Origin: Fusobacterium necrogenes
GTDB lineage: Bacteria > Fusobacteriota > Fusobacteriia > Fusobacteriales > Fusobacteriaceae
Assembly: GCF_900450765.1 (NCBI RefSeq)
Contig: NZ_UGGU01000003.1
Coordinates: 1,812,854-1,876,853 of the forward strand
Reading direction: 5' to 3'
DNA length: 64,000 nucleotides
Position numbers and translations under genes: made by a program. Under the pieces are notes generated by a model. It worked only from the letters and a program-made list of their open reading frames with translations. It was not told where the DNA came from and did no database searches. How positions within the stretch are numbered: position 1 is the first letter of the stretch; each line of letters opens with the position of its first letter. This document shows, in pieces, positions 1 to 8,681 of the stretch.

Positions 1-135
1 GTTTTACTAGCTGGAATTAGAGAGAGAATAGAGTATTCAGCAATTCCAGCACCATTTAGAGGGATTCCAATTGCCTTTATCTGTGCAGGATTGCTTGCTA
101 TGGCATTTATGGGATTCAGTGGTATGCAAATTTAA
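1..135 (+). CDS. rnfA: RnfA, electron transport complex membrane subunit (C-terminal end only)
   Basis: An open frame enters from the left edge and stops at TAA 133-135, giving the last 44 residues of a membrane protein. The end contains a GIRERIEYS segment and a final hydrophobic helix closing with GFSGMQI, as in RnfA/RsxA. RnfA is an inner-membrane subunit of the ferredoxin:NAD+ oxidoreductase that couples electron flow to Na+ or H+ pumping. rnfB follows only 18 bases later, which is the usual end of an rnf operon in anaerobes. The rest of the gene and operon lie outside the window. Confidence 0.85.
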   Translation, partial: VLLAGIRERIEYSAIPAPFRGIPIAFICAGLLAMAFMGFSGMQI

Positions 136-153
136 AAATTATTGGAGGTTAAT

Positions 154-1140
154 ATGGAGGCAGTATTAATACCAGCTATTGTGTTGGGGGTAACAGGACT
201 TGCTATGGGGTTATTCCTTGCGTTCGCGTCTATTAAGTTTGAGGTACAAGTAGACCCAAAAATAGAAGCAATTGGTGGGATTCTTCCGGGAGCAAACTGT
301 GGAGGATGTGGATTTCCAGGATGTTCTGGATATGCAGCTGCAATAGTAGAAGAGGGAGTACCTATGTCACTATGTGCACCTGGTGGAGCATCTGTGGCAG
401 CTAAAATTGGAGAGATTATGGGAGCATCTGTAGATGTTTCTTCTGAAAAAATAGTGGCTAGAGTATTATGTCAAGGTGATAATACTAGAACTACTAAGAT
501 ATATGATTTCGAAGGAGAGTTACAAACTTGTGCAGCTATGACACTTTATGCTGGCGGAGATAAATCTTGTGCTTACTCATGTTTAGGTCATGGAGATTGT
601 GAAAAAGTTTGTCCAGTAGATGCCATTAAAGTAAATAAAAGAGGTATAGCTGAGGTTGATGAAGATAAGTGTATCTCTTGTGGACTTTGTCAAAAAGCTT
701 GTCCTAAGAGTGTAATAGCTATGTTACCAAAAAATAAAAAGGTAACTGTAACTTGTTCTTCTAAAGATAAGGGAGCAGTTGCTAAAAAAGCTTGTACTAC
801 GGCTTGTATAGGATGTGGAATCTGTGCTAAGAACTGTCCAGTAGATGCTATTACAGTTGAGAATAATTTAGCTAAGATAGATCCAGCTAAATGTATCTCT
901 TGTGGAATCTGTGCTACTAAGTGTCCTACAAAAGCTATAGTTAGTGATATAGAGCCTAGAAAAGCTGAGATTATAGAAGATAACTGTATAGGATGTACAG
1001 CTTGTGCTAGAAAATGTCCAGTATCTGCTATTGAAGGAGCAGTAAAAGAAAAGCATCACGTAATTACTGACAAATGTGTAGGATGTGGAATTTGTTTTGA
1101 TGCTTGTAAGTTTAAGGCAATAAAAATGAATGTTGTATAA
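154..1140 (+). CDS. rnfB: RnfB, iron-sulfur subunit of the Rnf complex with extra ferredoxin clusters
   Basis: RnfB feeds electrons from reduced ferredoxin into the membrane Rnf complex. I place the start at ATG 154 because GGAGG at 144-148 sits five bases upstream; a TTG at 142 is in frame but has no ribosome site. The 328-residue protein has one N-terminal membrane helix (about 1-25), then the Fe-S fold with CGGCGFPGC near residues 49-57. After that come one variant cysteine cluster (CLGHGDCEKVCP) and five CxxCxxC-type motifs (CISCGLC, CIGCGIC, CISCGIC, CIGCTAC, CVGCGIC). That is more ferredoxin motifs than the two in the short RnfB/RsxB of Proteobacteria. A hairpin terminator follows directly. 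Confidence 0.95.
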   Translation: MEAVLIPAIVLGVTGLAMGLFLAFASIKFEVQVDPKIEAIGGILPGANCGGCGFPGCSGYAAAIVEEGVPMSLCAPGGASVAAKIGEIMGASVDVSSEKIVARVLCQGDNTRTTKIYDFEGELQTCAAMTLYAGGDKSCAYSCLGHGDCEKVCPVDAIKVNKRGIAEVDEDKCISCGLCQKACPKSVIAMLPKNKKVTVTCSSKDKGAVAKKACTTACIGCGICAKNCPVDAITVENNLAKIDPAKCISCGICATKCPTKAIVSDIEPRKAEIIEDNCIGCTACARKCPVSAIEGAVKEKHHVITDKCVGCGICFDACKFKAIKMNVV

Positions 1141-1160
1141 AGTAAATTAATGTATAAAAG

Positions 1161-1190
1161 AAAGGGCAGGAAGAAATCCTACCCTTTTTA
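1161..1190 (+). terminator. Rho-independent terminator after rnfB
   Basis: AAAGGG-C-AGGA pairs with TCCT-A-CCCTTT around an AGAAA loop, with one internal mismatch, and runs into a T-rich stretch. It closes the rnf operon. Confidence 0.8.
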
Positions 1191-1332
1191 TATTGAAGTA
1201 AAACTAGAAAAGATATTTTCCATTAATTAATAATAATTAAGATTAGTGCTCTGTTTAATAAAAAGAAAAAATAGTATTATATATGTATCCAAAGGAGGCC
1301 ACCAAGGAAATAAATTAAGAGGGGGAATTATT

Positions 1333-1629
1333 ATGTCAATACAAGCAACAGTACAAAAAGAAGTTGAAAAGATGCAAAATACTATTAAAAGAGAGGCAGC
1401 TATAGAAAATGAGGTGCAGAATTATACAGCTGTAATGGAACATATAGCAGAGATGAAGGAAGCTTCAGAGCCATTGCCAGAAGAGACAAATTTCACTAGT
1501 TATGATGAATGGCAAGCAGATGTAGAAAAGAAATTAAAATCTAAAAATTCATCTCTAGCTACAATAGAAAAATATAAAGAACTCATAGTTGCCTATCAGT
1601 ATTACTTAGAGCAAAATCCTATAGAATAG
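1333..1629 (+). CDS. Small charged helical protein of unknown function
   Basis: The open frame extends upstream, but the sensible start is ATG 1333 with AGAGGGGG at 1318-1325 as ribosome site, giving 98 residues. The protein is rich in Glu and Lys, has no signal peptide or membrane segment and is predicted from composition to be mostly helical, possibly coiled-coil. I do not recognise a family. It stands alone between two terminators, so it is probably its own transcription unit. Codon use looks like that of its neighbours. Confidence 0.6.
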   Translation: MSIQATVQKEVEKMQNTIKREAAIENEVQNYTAVMEHIAEMKEASEPLPEETNFTSYDEWQADVEKKLKSKNSSLATIEKYKELIVAYQYYLEQNPIE

Positions 1630-1635
1630 GAAACA

Positions 1636-1675
1636 AAAGGGGAATGTTGTAGAACTACAGCATTCCCTTTAATCT
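1636..1675 (+). terminator. Terminator after the 98-residue protein
   Basis: AAAGGGGAATGTTGTA pairs with TACAGCATTCCCTTT through two G-T pairs around a small loop (1636-1670), followed by AATCTTTT. Confidence 0.8.
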
Positions 1676-1758
1676 TTTATCCCTCTGGTTTAATAACCCT
1701 ATTTTCTATTCTCTCTTTTACTTGATATAGCTATTTTGATATAAAAGGAGGTGATAAT

Positions 1759-2850
1759 ATGAAAAGAAATGGATTAAAGATAGGCTTAGCACTATCTGGT
1801 GGTGGAATGAGGGCTATAATATTTCATCTAGGAGTATTAAAATATTTAGCTGAGAAAAAATTATTAGAAAATGTGGAATATGTATCTTCAGTATCAGGGG
1901 GAAGTATAACTCTAGCTCTTATGTATACGAACAATAATATGCATTGGGTAAGTAGTGATGAGTACATAGATAGAGTACTACCTAGTATAAGAAGAATGAT
2001 ATTGAGTGAGGATATAGAAAGACGATTTATATTGAGAAGTATAATAGATATACCACATATATTAGATACTAAGTGTAAGAAATTAGCTAATACTATGAAA
2101 ATATTTTGGGGAATGAATGGAAAATTAGGAGAACTGCCTAAAAATCCTAGATGGGATATCAATGCTGTAACATATGAGACTGGAAAGAGATTCTTCTTTT
2201 CTCAGGAAAGATGTGGAGATAACAGAATTGGGTATTTTTATGGAGAGGAGTTGGATATAGCGGAAGCAGTTGCTGCATCAGCAGGATTTCCAATTTTAAT
2301 AGGAATGTATGAATTAAAAAGAGATAATTTTGAATGGTTTGATAGATATGGAGAGAAGAAAATAGAACCAAGTAAGGGAAAACTTCACCTATGGGATGGA
2401 GGAATCTATGATAATCTTGGACTGGAGCCGATATTTCAGAGGATACTCAGAGAGGATGAAAAAGTGAATTACTATATAGTGAGTGATGCTGGGGCTGGTA
2501 GTAAGGAGTTTGTTGTATATAGGAAAATATTTGGAAGAGTCAGAGCTTTAAAAAGACTCTTAGATATTTCAATGGAGCAAGTTGATAGTCTCAATAGTAG
2601 ATTTTATAAAGAGTATATTGAAAGAGAGAAAAATGGAGTATATATCAGAATAGGAGAGAGTGCTTTTGAAATATTAAAAGATAGAGAAATGGAGGAATGG
2701 AGAAAGTTAAAAAGAATAAATAATAGTTTGAGTATTAAGGAGTGTAGATGGGCAGAGTGTTATCCTACTAACCTTAAAAAACCTAAGGAAGAGGAGTTTG
2801 ATAAGTTATTAAGGCATGGGTATGAGAGTATGTTATTAAAGAGTCTATAA
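1759..2850 (+). CDS. Patatin-like phospholipase
   Basis: A 363-residue acyl hydrolase of the patatin family, which cleaves acyl chains from lipids using a Ser-Asp dyad. Visible are the oxyanion motif SGGGMR (13-18), the nucleophile motif SVSGG with Ser46, and the DGG motif at Asp213-Gly-Gly. The usual GxSxG here begins with Ser instead of Gly. There is no signal peptide, so the protein is probably cytosolic or loosely membrane-bound. ATG 1759 is preceded by AAAGGAGGTGAT, a near-perfect ribosome site. It is longer than and distinct from the second patatin at 45996. Substrate unknown. Confidence 0.85.
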   Translation: MKRNGLKIGLALSGGGMRAIIFHLGVLKYLAEKKLLENVEYVSSVSGGSITLALMYTNNNMHWVSSDEYIDRVLPSIRRMILSEDIERRFILRSIIDIPHILDTKCKKLANTMKIFWGMNGKLGELPKNPRWDINAVTYETGKRFFFSQERCGDNRIGYFYGEELDIAEAVAASAGFPILIGMYELKRDNFEWFDRYGEKKIEPSKGKLHLWDGGIYDNLGLEPIFQRILREDEKVNYYIVSDAGAGSKEFVVYRKIFGRVRALKRLLDISMEQVDSLNSRFYKEYIEREKNGVYIRIGESAFEILKDREMEEWRKLKRINNSLSIKECRWAECYPTNLKKPKEEEFDKLLRHGYESMLLKSL

Positions 2851-2965
2851 TATAAAGAAGTTTTTCTCTATCTCAATTTTTAAGACAGAGGGAAAAATTA
2901 AAAAAATTGAGCCTGTTATGACAAAAAAATATGCTAAAATCCTAAAAAATTTATGGGAGGTACAG

Positions 2966-3994
2966 ATGTATTTAAACTATATTAATTATTTTAGAGGCTT
3001 TGCTATCTTGATGGTTGTATTAGGACATTTTCTATATTTTCCTGAGAGTACAGTAACAGAAAAGATAGTAAAAGCAGTTATAAAAGGTGGAACAAGCCCT
3101 TTCGTATTTATATCAGGCTTTCTATTTCATCACATATTCTATAGGAGAGGATTTGATTATAAAAAATTTATGAAAAATAAGTTTAAAAATGTACTTTTAC
3201 CCTATACTATAGTAGTCATACCAGGCCTTATATATGTAGTTTCACAGCACAATTTAGATTCATATATATATGAAAAAAGTAAGGTTTTATATATAATACT
3301 ATACTACCTATCTGGGAATGCTCTCACAGCAACTTGGTATATTCCATTTGCTATGTTATTGTTTTTAGCTTCACCTATATTTGTTAAATTTATCAATCTA
3401 AAGAATACTGAGCAAAAAGTAATAATATTTTTATTATTGATTATAAGCATGATAATTCAAAGACCTATAAGGGATCTAACTATCAATCTCTTTCAAGCTT
3501 TTATATATTTTTCACCATTTTACTGTTTAGGGATATATGTATCAATGAACAAGGAAAAAATAGGAAAGATATTAGAAAGAAATACATTAATTTTGGGAAT
3601 TATATGGTTAATAACATTAATTTTTCAAGTTAAATATAATATCTTAGAGACAACACAAAAAAGTATCTTTGAAATAAAAGGAGTTGATTTAGTAGTCCCT
3701 GAAAAATTTTTTATCTGTCTTTTCTTTTTAGGACTTTTTATAAAATTAGAAAATTTAAATAATGCTTTAGGAGATGGAATAAAGAAAATTTTAAATCTAT
3801 TAGCAGAGTGTAGCTTTGGAATATTTTTTATACATAATTATTTTATTTTACTATTCTGGGAAAAATATCATACTGGGATAGGGATATTGCAGAGCTTAAC
3901 TTTAGGTATTGTAACAATTTTTTTATCAACATTGATAGTTTTACTCTTTAAAAAAGGACTTGGAAAAAATAGTAGGATATTGATTGGAAGTTAA
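2966..3994 (+). CDS. Membrane acyltransferase, acyltransferase-3 family
   Basis: An integral membrane protein with about ten hydrophobic helices. The N-terminus YFRGFAILMVVLGHF matches the signature of acyltransferase 3 enzymes (an early Arg and a catalytic His), which O-acetylate or O-acylate surface sugars. The frame opens at 2918, but ATG 2966 has GGGAGG at 2955-2960 and starts just before the conserved motif, giving 342 residues. It lies just upstream of the polysaccharide locus but is separated from it by a terminator and a new promoter. A role in decorating LPS or capsule is inferred. Confidence 0.8.
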   Translation: MYLNYINYFRGFAILMVVLGHFLYFPESTVTEKIVKAVIKGGTSPFVFISGFLFHHIFYRRGFDYKKFMKNKFKNVLLPYTIVVIPGLIYVVSQHNLDSYIYEKSKVLYIILYYLSGNALTATWYIPFAMLLFLASPIFVKFINLKNTEQKVIIFLLLIISMIIQRPIRDLTINLFQAFIYFSPFYCLGIYVSMNKEKIGKILERNTLILGIIWLITLIFQVKYNILETTQKSIFEIKGVDLVVPEKFFICLFFLGLFIKLENLNNALGDGIKKILNLLAECSFGIFFIHNYFILLFWEKYHTGIGILQSLTLGIVTIFLSTLIVLLFKKGLGKNSRILIGS

Positions 3995-4025
3995 GAGGAT
4001 AGAAAACCTATTCTCTTAATTTTTG
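3992..4025 (+). terminator. Terminator after the acyltransferase gene
   Basis: TTAAGAGGATAG and CTATTCTCTTAA form a long stem (one G-T pair) around AAAA, followed by TTTTTG. It overlaps the acyltransferase stop codon. Confidence 0.8.
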
Positions 4026-4110
4026 TATATTATCAATAATAATATTTTATGCATAAAGGATTATAAAAATGAACAAAAGCTAAATAAAATCTAATTTTAA
4101 TTTTATACTA

Positions 4111-4138
4111 TTGACTTTATTAAGAAAAGTAGTAAAAT
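4111..4138 (+). promoter_or_regulatory. Sigma-70 promoter of the polysaccharide locus
   Basis: TTGACT (4111-4116) and TAAAAT (4133-4138) are separated by 16 bases. The element lies about 30 bases upstream of the ATG at 4171. The longer open frame beginning with TTG 4111 starts at the -35 box itself and is therefore not the real gene start. Confidence 0.7.
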
Positions 4139-4170
4139 ATAAAGGAACAAAAAAATTAGGGAGTATTTAT

Positions 4171-6312
4171 ATGAATATCAAAATTTTTTATTCAATATTA
4201 TTGTTTATAGCTTACCAGATGATATTTATGTTTACAGGATTTAGTATGAATACAGCAGCATATGGACTTTTTGCCTTGCTACTGTTTTTTTATCATATAA
4301 CCGACAATTTAGACTTTTCTAAAAAACCAAAAACACACTCTATTCTAGTAAATATTATAATTTTTGTAATATTTCTTTTCTTTTATAAAGATATATCTAT
4401 TTTTATAGCATTTTTAGGATTTTCACTTATTCAAATGTTACTTTCAAAAATTTTTAAAAGGATGTACGAGAGGAGTAACAATCTCCCAGCATATAATTGG
4501 ATAAATAAAAGGAATTTTGTAAAGGTATTTTTAGATATTTTAGGAGTAATTTTTTCTATAATTTTTGCTTTTATATTAAAATATGACTTCTTTGCTATAC
4601 AGGAGTTAAGGATTGAGTATGTAGCAACTTACTTAGCTATATTTTTAATAGGATATATATACATAAAAATGAGTGATAAAAGCTGGAGTTATACTAATAT
4701 ACTGGATGTTCTAAACTTATTAGTTTTGAATTTAGTTACAGCGTTTGTATTCGTAATAGTTATGTTAATAAATAGAGATAGGAGTTTTCCTATAACAACA
4801 ATAGTAATGATATATATATTATCAGTTTCAGTACAACTTTTGTGTAGATATATCTTTAGATTAAAAAAATATTATGGAAAACATAAGAAAAATGGTTCGA
4901 AACAAAAAAGAACAGTTATATATGGAGCTGGGGAAGCTGGAGCGATGTTAGCAAGAGAGTATCTATTAAACTCGAGTTTTCCATATGATTTAGTAGGTTT
5001 TATAGATGATGACTTCAAAAAAATAGGAACATCTATATATAACATTCCTGTATTAGGGAATAAAGAGAGCTTTGATAAGGTAATAAAGAATGAAAAAATA
5101 GAAGAGATCCTTATAGCTATTCCCTCAATGAATGGAACAGAATTGGGAAGAGTGGTAGATAAACTACAAGGAATTGAGAATATAAGTATAAAGACAGTAC
5201 CTGCATTATCAGAGATGATAGAGAACAAGCCACTATCTAGTCAGATCAGAAGTGTAAGAATAGAAGACTTGTTAGGAAGAGATGAGATAGTAATAAATGA
5301 TGGAAGTATTAGGGGAATTATAGAAAATAAAATAGTATTTGTAACTGGTGGAGCTGGAAGTATAGGTTCAGAGCTTTCAAGGCAGATAGCAAAATTTGAT
5401 CCTAAAAAATTAGTAATTATAGATATAAATGAAAATGATACATATTTCTTAGAGCTAGAATTAAAAAGAAGATATCCTAATTTGAATTTGATATCGGAGA
5501 TTTGTAATATTAGAGAAGAAGAGAAGGTGGATTTTTTATTTAATAAGTATAGACCAAATGTAGTATTCCATGCAGCAGCTCATAAGCATGTACCTCTCAT
5601 GGAACATAATCCAGAAGAAGCTATAAAAAATAATATATTTGGAACTAAAAAGGTAGCAGAGTGTGCTGATAGATATGGGGTAGAGAGAATGGTACTTATC
5701 TCTACAGATAAGGCAGTAAACCCTACAAACTTAATGGGAGCAAGTAAAAGAGCTTGTGAATTAGTTATTGAACATATGAATAAGATATCTAAAAACACTA
5801 AGTTTATGGCTGTAAGATTTGGAAATGTATTAGGAAGTAATGGTTCGGTAATACCAATATTTAAAAAATTGATTGAGGAAGGAAAAAATCTAACACTAAC
5901 TCATAGGGATATAACTAGATATTTTATGACTATACCAGAGGCAGCACAACTTGTAATAGAGGCTGGAAGCTTAGGTAATGGGGGAGAGATCTTTATACTG
6001 GATATGGGTAAACCAGTGAGAATATATGATCTAGCTAAGAGAATGATAAAACTATCAAATGCCAATGTAGGTATAGATGTGGTAGGTCTAAGACCGGGAG
6101 AAAAACTCTTTGAAGAGCTACTATATGATGTAAACTCAGCAGTTAAGACAGATAATAAGAAGATATTTATAACTAAGATAGAAGATGGAAATATAGATAT
6201 TACTAAGTTCTTTATAAAACTTGAAGAGTGTATACATAACCCAGATGTAAGACATATAAAAGAGGTGATGAAGGAGTTGGTAGTGTCGTATAAGGAAGTG
6301 AAATATGACTAA
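4171..6312 (+). CDS. Membrane-bound nucleotide-sugar 4,6-dehydratase (WbpM/PglF/CapD type)
   Basis: A 713-residue enzyme that converts UDP-GlcNAc (by family) to its 4-keto-6-deoxy form, the first step toward QuiNAc, FucNAc or bacillosamine sugars. Residues 1-215 contain four or five membrane helices. A first Rossmann-like region begins near 246 (GAGEAGAML), and the extended SDR domain begins near 389 (TGGAGSIGS). The active-site stretch TDKAVNPT...MGASK near 511-526 is typical of the large dehydratases, with Met in place of the usual Tyr. ATG 4171 has AGGGA upstream. It is the first gene of the locus; the later amino-sugar genes probably use its product. Confidence 0.9.
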   Translation: MNIKIFYSILLFIAYQMIFMFTGFSMNTAAYGLFALLLFFYHITDNLDFSKKPKTHSILVNIIIFVIFLFFYKDISIFIAFLGFSLIQMLLSKIFKRMYERSNNLPAYNWINKRNFVKVFLDILGVIFSIIFAFILKYDFFAIQELRIEYVATYLAIFLIGYIYIKMSDKSWSYTNILDVLNLLVLNLVTAFVFVIVMLINRDRSFPITTIVMIYILSVSVQLLCRYIFRLKKYYGKHKKNGSKQKRTVIYGAGEAGAMLAREYLLNSSFPYDLVGFIDDDFKKIGTSIYNIPVLGNKESFDKVIKNEKIEEILIAIPSMNGTELGRVVDKLQGIENISIKTVPALSEMIENKPLSSQIRSVRIEDLLGRDEIVINDGSIRGIIENKIVFVTGGAGSIGSELSRQIAKFDPKKLVIIDINENDTYFLELELKRRYPNLNLISEICNIREEEKVDFLFNKYRPNVVFHAAAHKHVPLMEHNPEEAIKNNIFGTKKVAECADRYGVERMVLISTDKAVNPTNLMGASKRACELVIEHMNKISKNTKFMAVRFGNVLGSNGSVIPIFKKLIEEGKNLTLTHRDITRYFMTIPEAAQLVIEAGSLGNGGEIFILDMGKPVRIYDLAKRMIKLSNANVGIDVVGLRPGEKLFEELLYDVNSAVKTDNKKIFITKIEDGNIDITKFFIKLEECIHNPDVRHIKEVMKELVVSYKEVKYD

Positions 6313-6533
6313 TGGAAGAAGTTGTATTAATAGGAACTATGGTAATTATTAATCCAGAAAGTAAAATAGGGAAATGTTCAATTATAAATACAGGAAGTAT
6401 AATTGAACATAACTGTGAGATAGGGGATTATGCTCACTTATCTTATAGAGTCTTAGTGGGAAGTGAAAGTAAGATATCAGCTAACGTTATGGTAGATATG
6501 GGGAGAATATTAGAAAGAAGAAGTAGTGTATAG
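6312..6533 (+). pseudogene. Remnant of a NeuD/PglD-type sugar O/N-acyltransferase
   Basis: This 73-residue frame overlaps the upstream stop codon by one base. It carries left-handed beta-helix (hexapeptide) repeats such as ESKIGKCSIINTGSII and EHNCEIGDYAHLS, as found in the middle of NeuD/PglD acetyltransferases of about 200 residues. The N-terminal nucleotide-binding part and the rest of the helix are missing, so this is probably a decayed leftover. PglD-type enzymes normally act after a 4,6-dehydratase and an aminotransferase. A PIG-L gene begins 15 bases downstream. Confidence 0.6.
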
Positions 6534-6548
6534 AAAGGAAGAGAAAGA

Positions 6549-7229
6549 ATGTCATATTTAATAGTTTGTGCACATCCAGATGATGAAGTTTTAGGTGCTG
6601 GAGCAACAATGTATAAATTAGCTAGTGAGGGAAAAGAAGTAAATGTATGTATATTGTCAGGAAATGTAATGGCTCGTAAATTTAGACCTAGTGATGAAGA
6701 GTTAGAACAAGACACAAATACTAGTATGAGAATATTAAATGTTAATAAGTTTATTTGTGGAGAGTTTCCAAATATTCAATTGAATATAATTCCACACTTA
6801 GAGTTAGTTCAATTTATTGAAAAGGTAATTATAGAAACAAAAGCAGATGTAATAATAACACATCATCCTTCAGATCTAAATAATGATCATTTACATACAT
6901 CTTTAGCTTGTCAAGCTGCAGTACGTTTATTTCAAAGAAGAAATGATGTAGCTCCAATAAAGGAATTTTTATTTATGGAAGTACCATCAGCTACTGAATG
7001 GACACTTAATAATGGTATGAATAAGTTTAATCCAAATTTATTTGTTGAAATAGGAAAAGAGGCACTTGAAAAAAAAATAGAAGCATTAAATAGTTATAGA
7101 GGAGTGATGAGAGATTATCCACACCCAAGAAGTAATGAGTTTATAGCAGGATTAGCAGGCTATAGAGGCGGACAAGCTGGATTATATTATGCTGAAGCTT
7201 TTGAAAGTGTTTTTAGAAGAGGATTTTAA
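6549..7229 (+). CDS. PIG-L/LmbE family N-deacetylase
   Basis: A 226-residue zinc-dependent deacetylase. The signature AHPDDE lies at residues 8-13 and a second metal/catalytic region HHPSDLNNDH near 105-114. The family removes N-acetyl groups from GlcNAc-type sugars. It sits between a UDP-sugar dehydratase and a formyltransferase, which suggests that it frees an amino group that the next enzyme then formylates (inference). The ATG is preceded by AAAGGAAGAG. The reading frame is intact and of normal length. Confidence 0.85.
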   Translation: MSYLIVCAHPDDEVLGAGATMYKLASEGKEVNVCILSGNVMARKFRPSDEELEQDTNTSMRILNVNKFICGEFPNIQLNIIPHLELVQFIEKVIIETKADVIITHHPSDLNNDHLHTSLACQAAVRLFQRRNDVAPIKEFLFMEVPSATEWTLNNGMNKFNPNLFVEIGKEALEKKIEALNSYRGVMRDYPHPRSNEFIAGLAGYRGGQAGLYYAEAFESVFRRGF

Positions 7230-7244
7230 GGGGGAAAATATAAT

Positions 7245-8075
7245 ATGAAATTTGGATTTATAACATGTGTACAATTAGGAAAGAGTTGTATTGAAAAAAT
7301 TCTTGAAATGGGAGGAAGGTTAGATTTATTAGTAACTTTAAAAGATGAAAAAGCTAAAGATAAATCAGGAAGAATATATTTAGATGATATAGCTACTAAA
7401 AATAATATTCCATTACTAAAAATAAATAATGTAAATGATATAGAAGTAATAGAAATTTTGAAAAAATATGAAATTGATTGGTTATTTATAATAGGATGGT
7501 CTCAAATAGCTAAGATAGACTTATTAAATACACCTAAAAAAGGGTGTATTGGAATGCATCCAACATTATTACCAGAAGGAAGAGGGAGAGCAAGTATTCC
7601 TTGGGCAATCTTAAAGAAATTAGATAAAACTGGTGTTACAATGTTTAAATTAAATCAGGGGGTAGATACTGGAGAAATCTTAGGTCAAGTAGAGATACCC
7701 TTAACAGAAGAGATAACTGCAACAGAATTATATAGAGAAGTTAATAAATCACACATAAAATTGATAGAGAAATATTGGGAAGATATTATAAATGATAGAT
7801 TAGAATTAAAAGAGCAACAAGAAGAAGATGCAACTTATTGGGAAGGTCGTAAACCAGAAGATGGGGAAATAAAAAATAAAATGACAGTAGAAGAAGCAGA
7901 AACATTAGTGAGGGCAGTTACTCATCCTTATCCAGGAGCTTTTTATAAAAAAGATAATCAAAAAATTATTATTTGGAAGGCAAAGAAAGTAGAAAAGTAT
8001 GAAGAAAATTCAATAGAATTATTAAATGGATATTTGTTACCAATAGAATATACAGTAGAAACTATAGGAGAGTAA
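7245..8075 (+). CDS. Sugar N-formyltransferase (methionyl-tRNA formyltransferase-like)
   Basis: A 276-residue protein of the formyltransferase fold, which uses N10-formyl-tetrahydrofolate. The core motif HPTLLPEGRGRASIPWAI is present, and a later segment GVDTGEIL matches the loop with the catalytic Asp. Two residues before the His, the family usually has Asn; here it is Gly. It follows the PIG-L deacetylase by 15 bases. The pair may swap an N-acetyl for an N-formyl group on a nucleotide sugar. It is not the housekeeping Fmt, judging by this context and the divergent motif. Confidence 0.8.
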   Translation: MKFGFITCVQLGKSCIEKILEMGGRLDLLVTLKDEKAKDKSGRIYLDDIATKNNIPLLKINNVNDIEVIEILKKYEIDWLFIIGWSQIAKIDLLNTPKKGCIGMHPTLLPEGRGRASIPWAILKKLDKTGVTMFKLNQGVDTGEILGQVEIPLTEEITATELYREVNKSHIKLIEKYWEDIINDRLELKEQQEEDATYWEGRKPEDGEIKNKMTVEEAETLVRAVTHPYPGAFYKKDNQKIIIWKAKKVEKYEENSIELLNGYLLPIEYTVETIGE

Positions 8076-8077
8076 AG

Positions 8078-8662
8078 ATGCAAAAATTATTAAAGAGAAT
8101 ATTTGATATGGTAGTTTCATTTTTAATACTTATAATATTATTTCCTATAGGTTTTTTAATAGCTTTATTAATAAAGTTAGATTCAAAAGGACCAGTATTT
8201 TTCTTTCAAAATAGACCTGGATTAAAGGGGAAAATTTTTAAAATATATAAATTCAGAACAATGAATCTCGGATCAGAAGTCATGATAAAAGGAAAAGAAG
8301 TCATGAAAGATGATGTAAGAGTTACTAGAATTGGTAAATTTTTAAGAAGGACAAAAATAGATGAAATACCTCAAATAATAAATGTTTTAAAAGGAGATAT
8401 GAGTCTAATAGGACCAAGACCAGAGAGAATAGATTCATTAAAAGATTATGATGAAGAGATCTCAAAAAGGTTAAATGTACTTCCTGGAATGACAGGATTA
8501 GCACAGGTTTGTGGAAATATTTATCTACCATTAAGTGAACGTTATAAATTAGATGTCTATTATGTAGAGAATTTTAGTTTATTATTAGATTTAAAAATAA
8601 TGGTTAGAACAGTAGGAGTAGTTTTATTAGGAGAAGAAAAATTTAAAAATAAGAGAATATAA
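8078..8662 (+). CDS. Initiating phosphoglycosyl transferase (PglC/WbaP-type)
   Basis: A 194-residue monotopic phosphoglycosyl transferase that moves a sugar-phosphate onto undecaprenyl phosphate to start a repeat unit. It has a single N-terminal hydrophobic segment (about 10-32), the KFRTMN motif, and the catalytic Asp-Glu pair in KIDEIPQ, followed by GDMSLIGPRPE. Its length matches the short PglC form rather than the long WbaP form. It starts three bases after the formyltransferase stop. It most likely uses the UDP-sugar made by the upstream genes. Confidence 0.9.
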   Translation: MQKLLKRIFDMVVSFLILIILFPIGFLIALLIKLDSKGPVFFFQNRPGLKGKIFKIYKFRTMNLGSEVMIKGKEVMKDDVRVTRIGKFLRRTKIDEIPQIINVLKGDMSLIGPRPERIDSLKDYDEEISKRLNVLPGMTGLAQVCGNIYLPLSERYKLDVYYVENFSLLLDLKIMVRTVGVVLLGEEKFKNKRI

Positions 8663-8681
8663 CTGTATGGAGATAATCAAA

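Noticed and set aside
2862-2897. Terminator after the first patatin gene
   Set aside because: The pairing between TTTTTCTCT and AGAGGGAAAAA is interrupted and no T-run follows; too weak to call.
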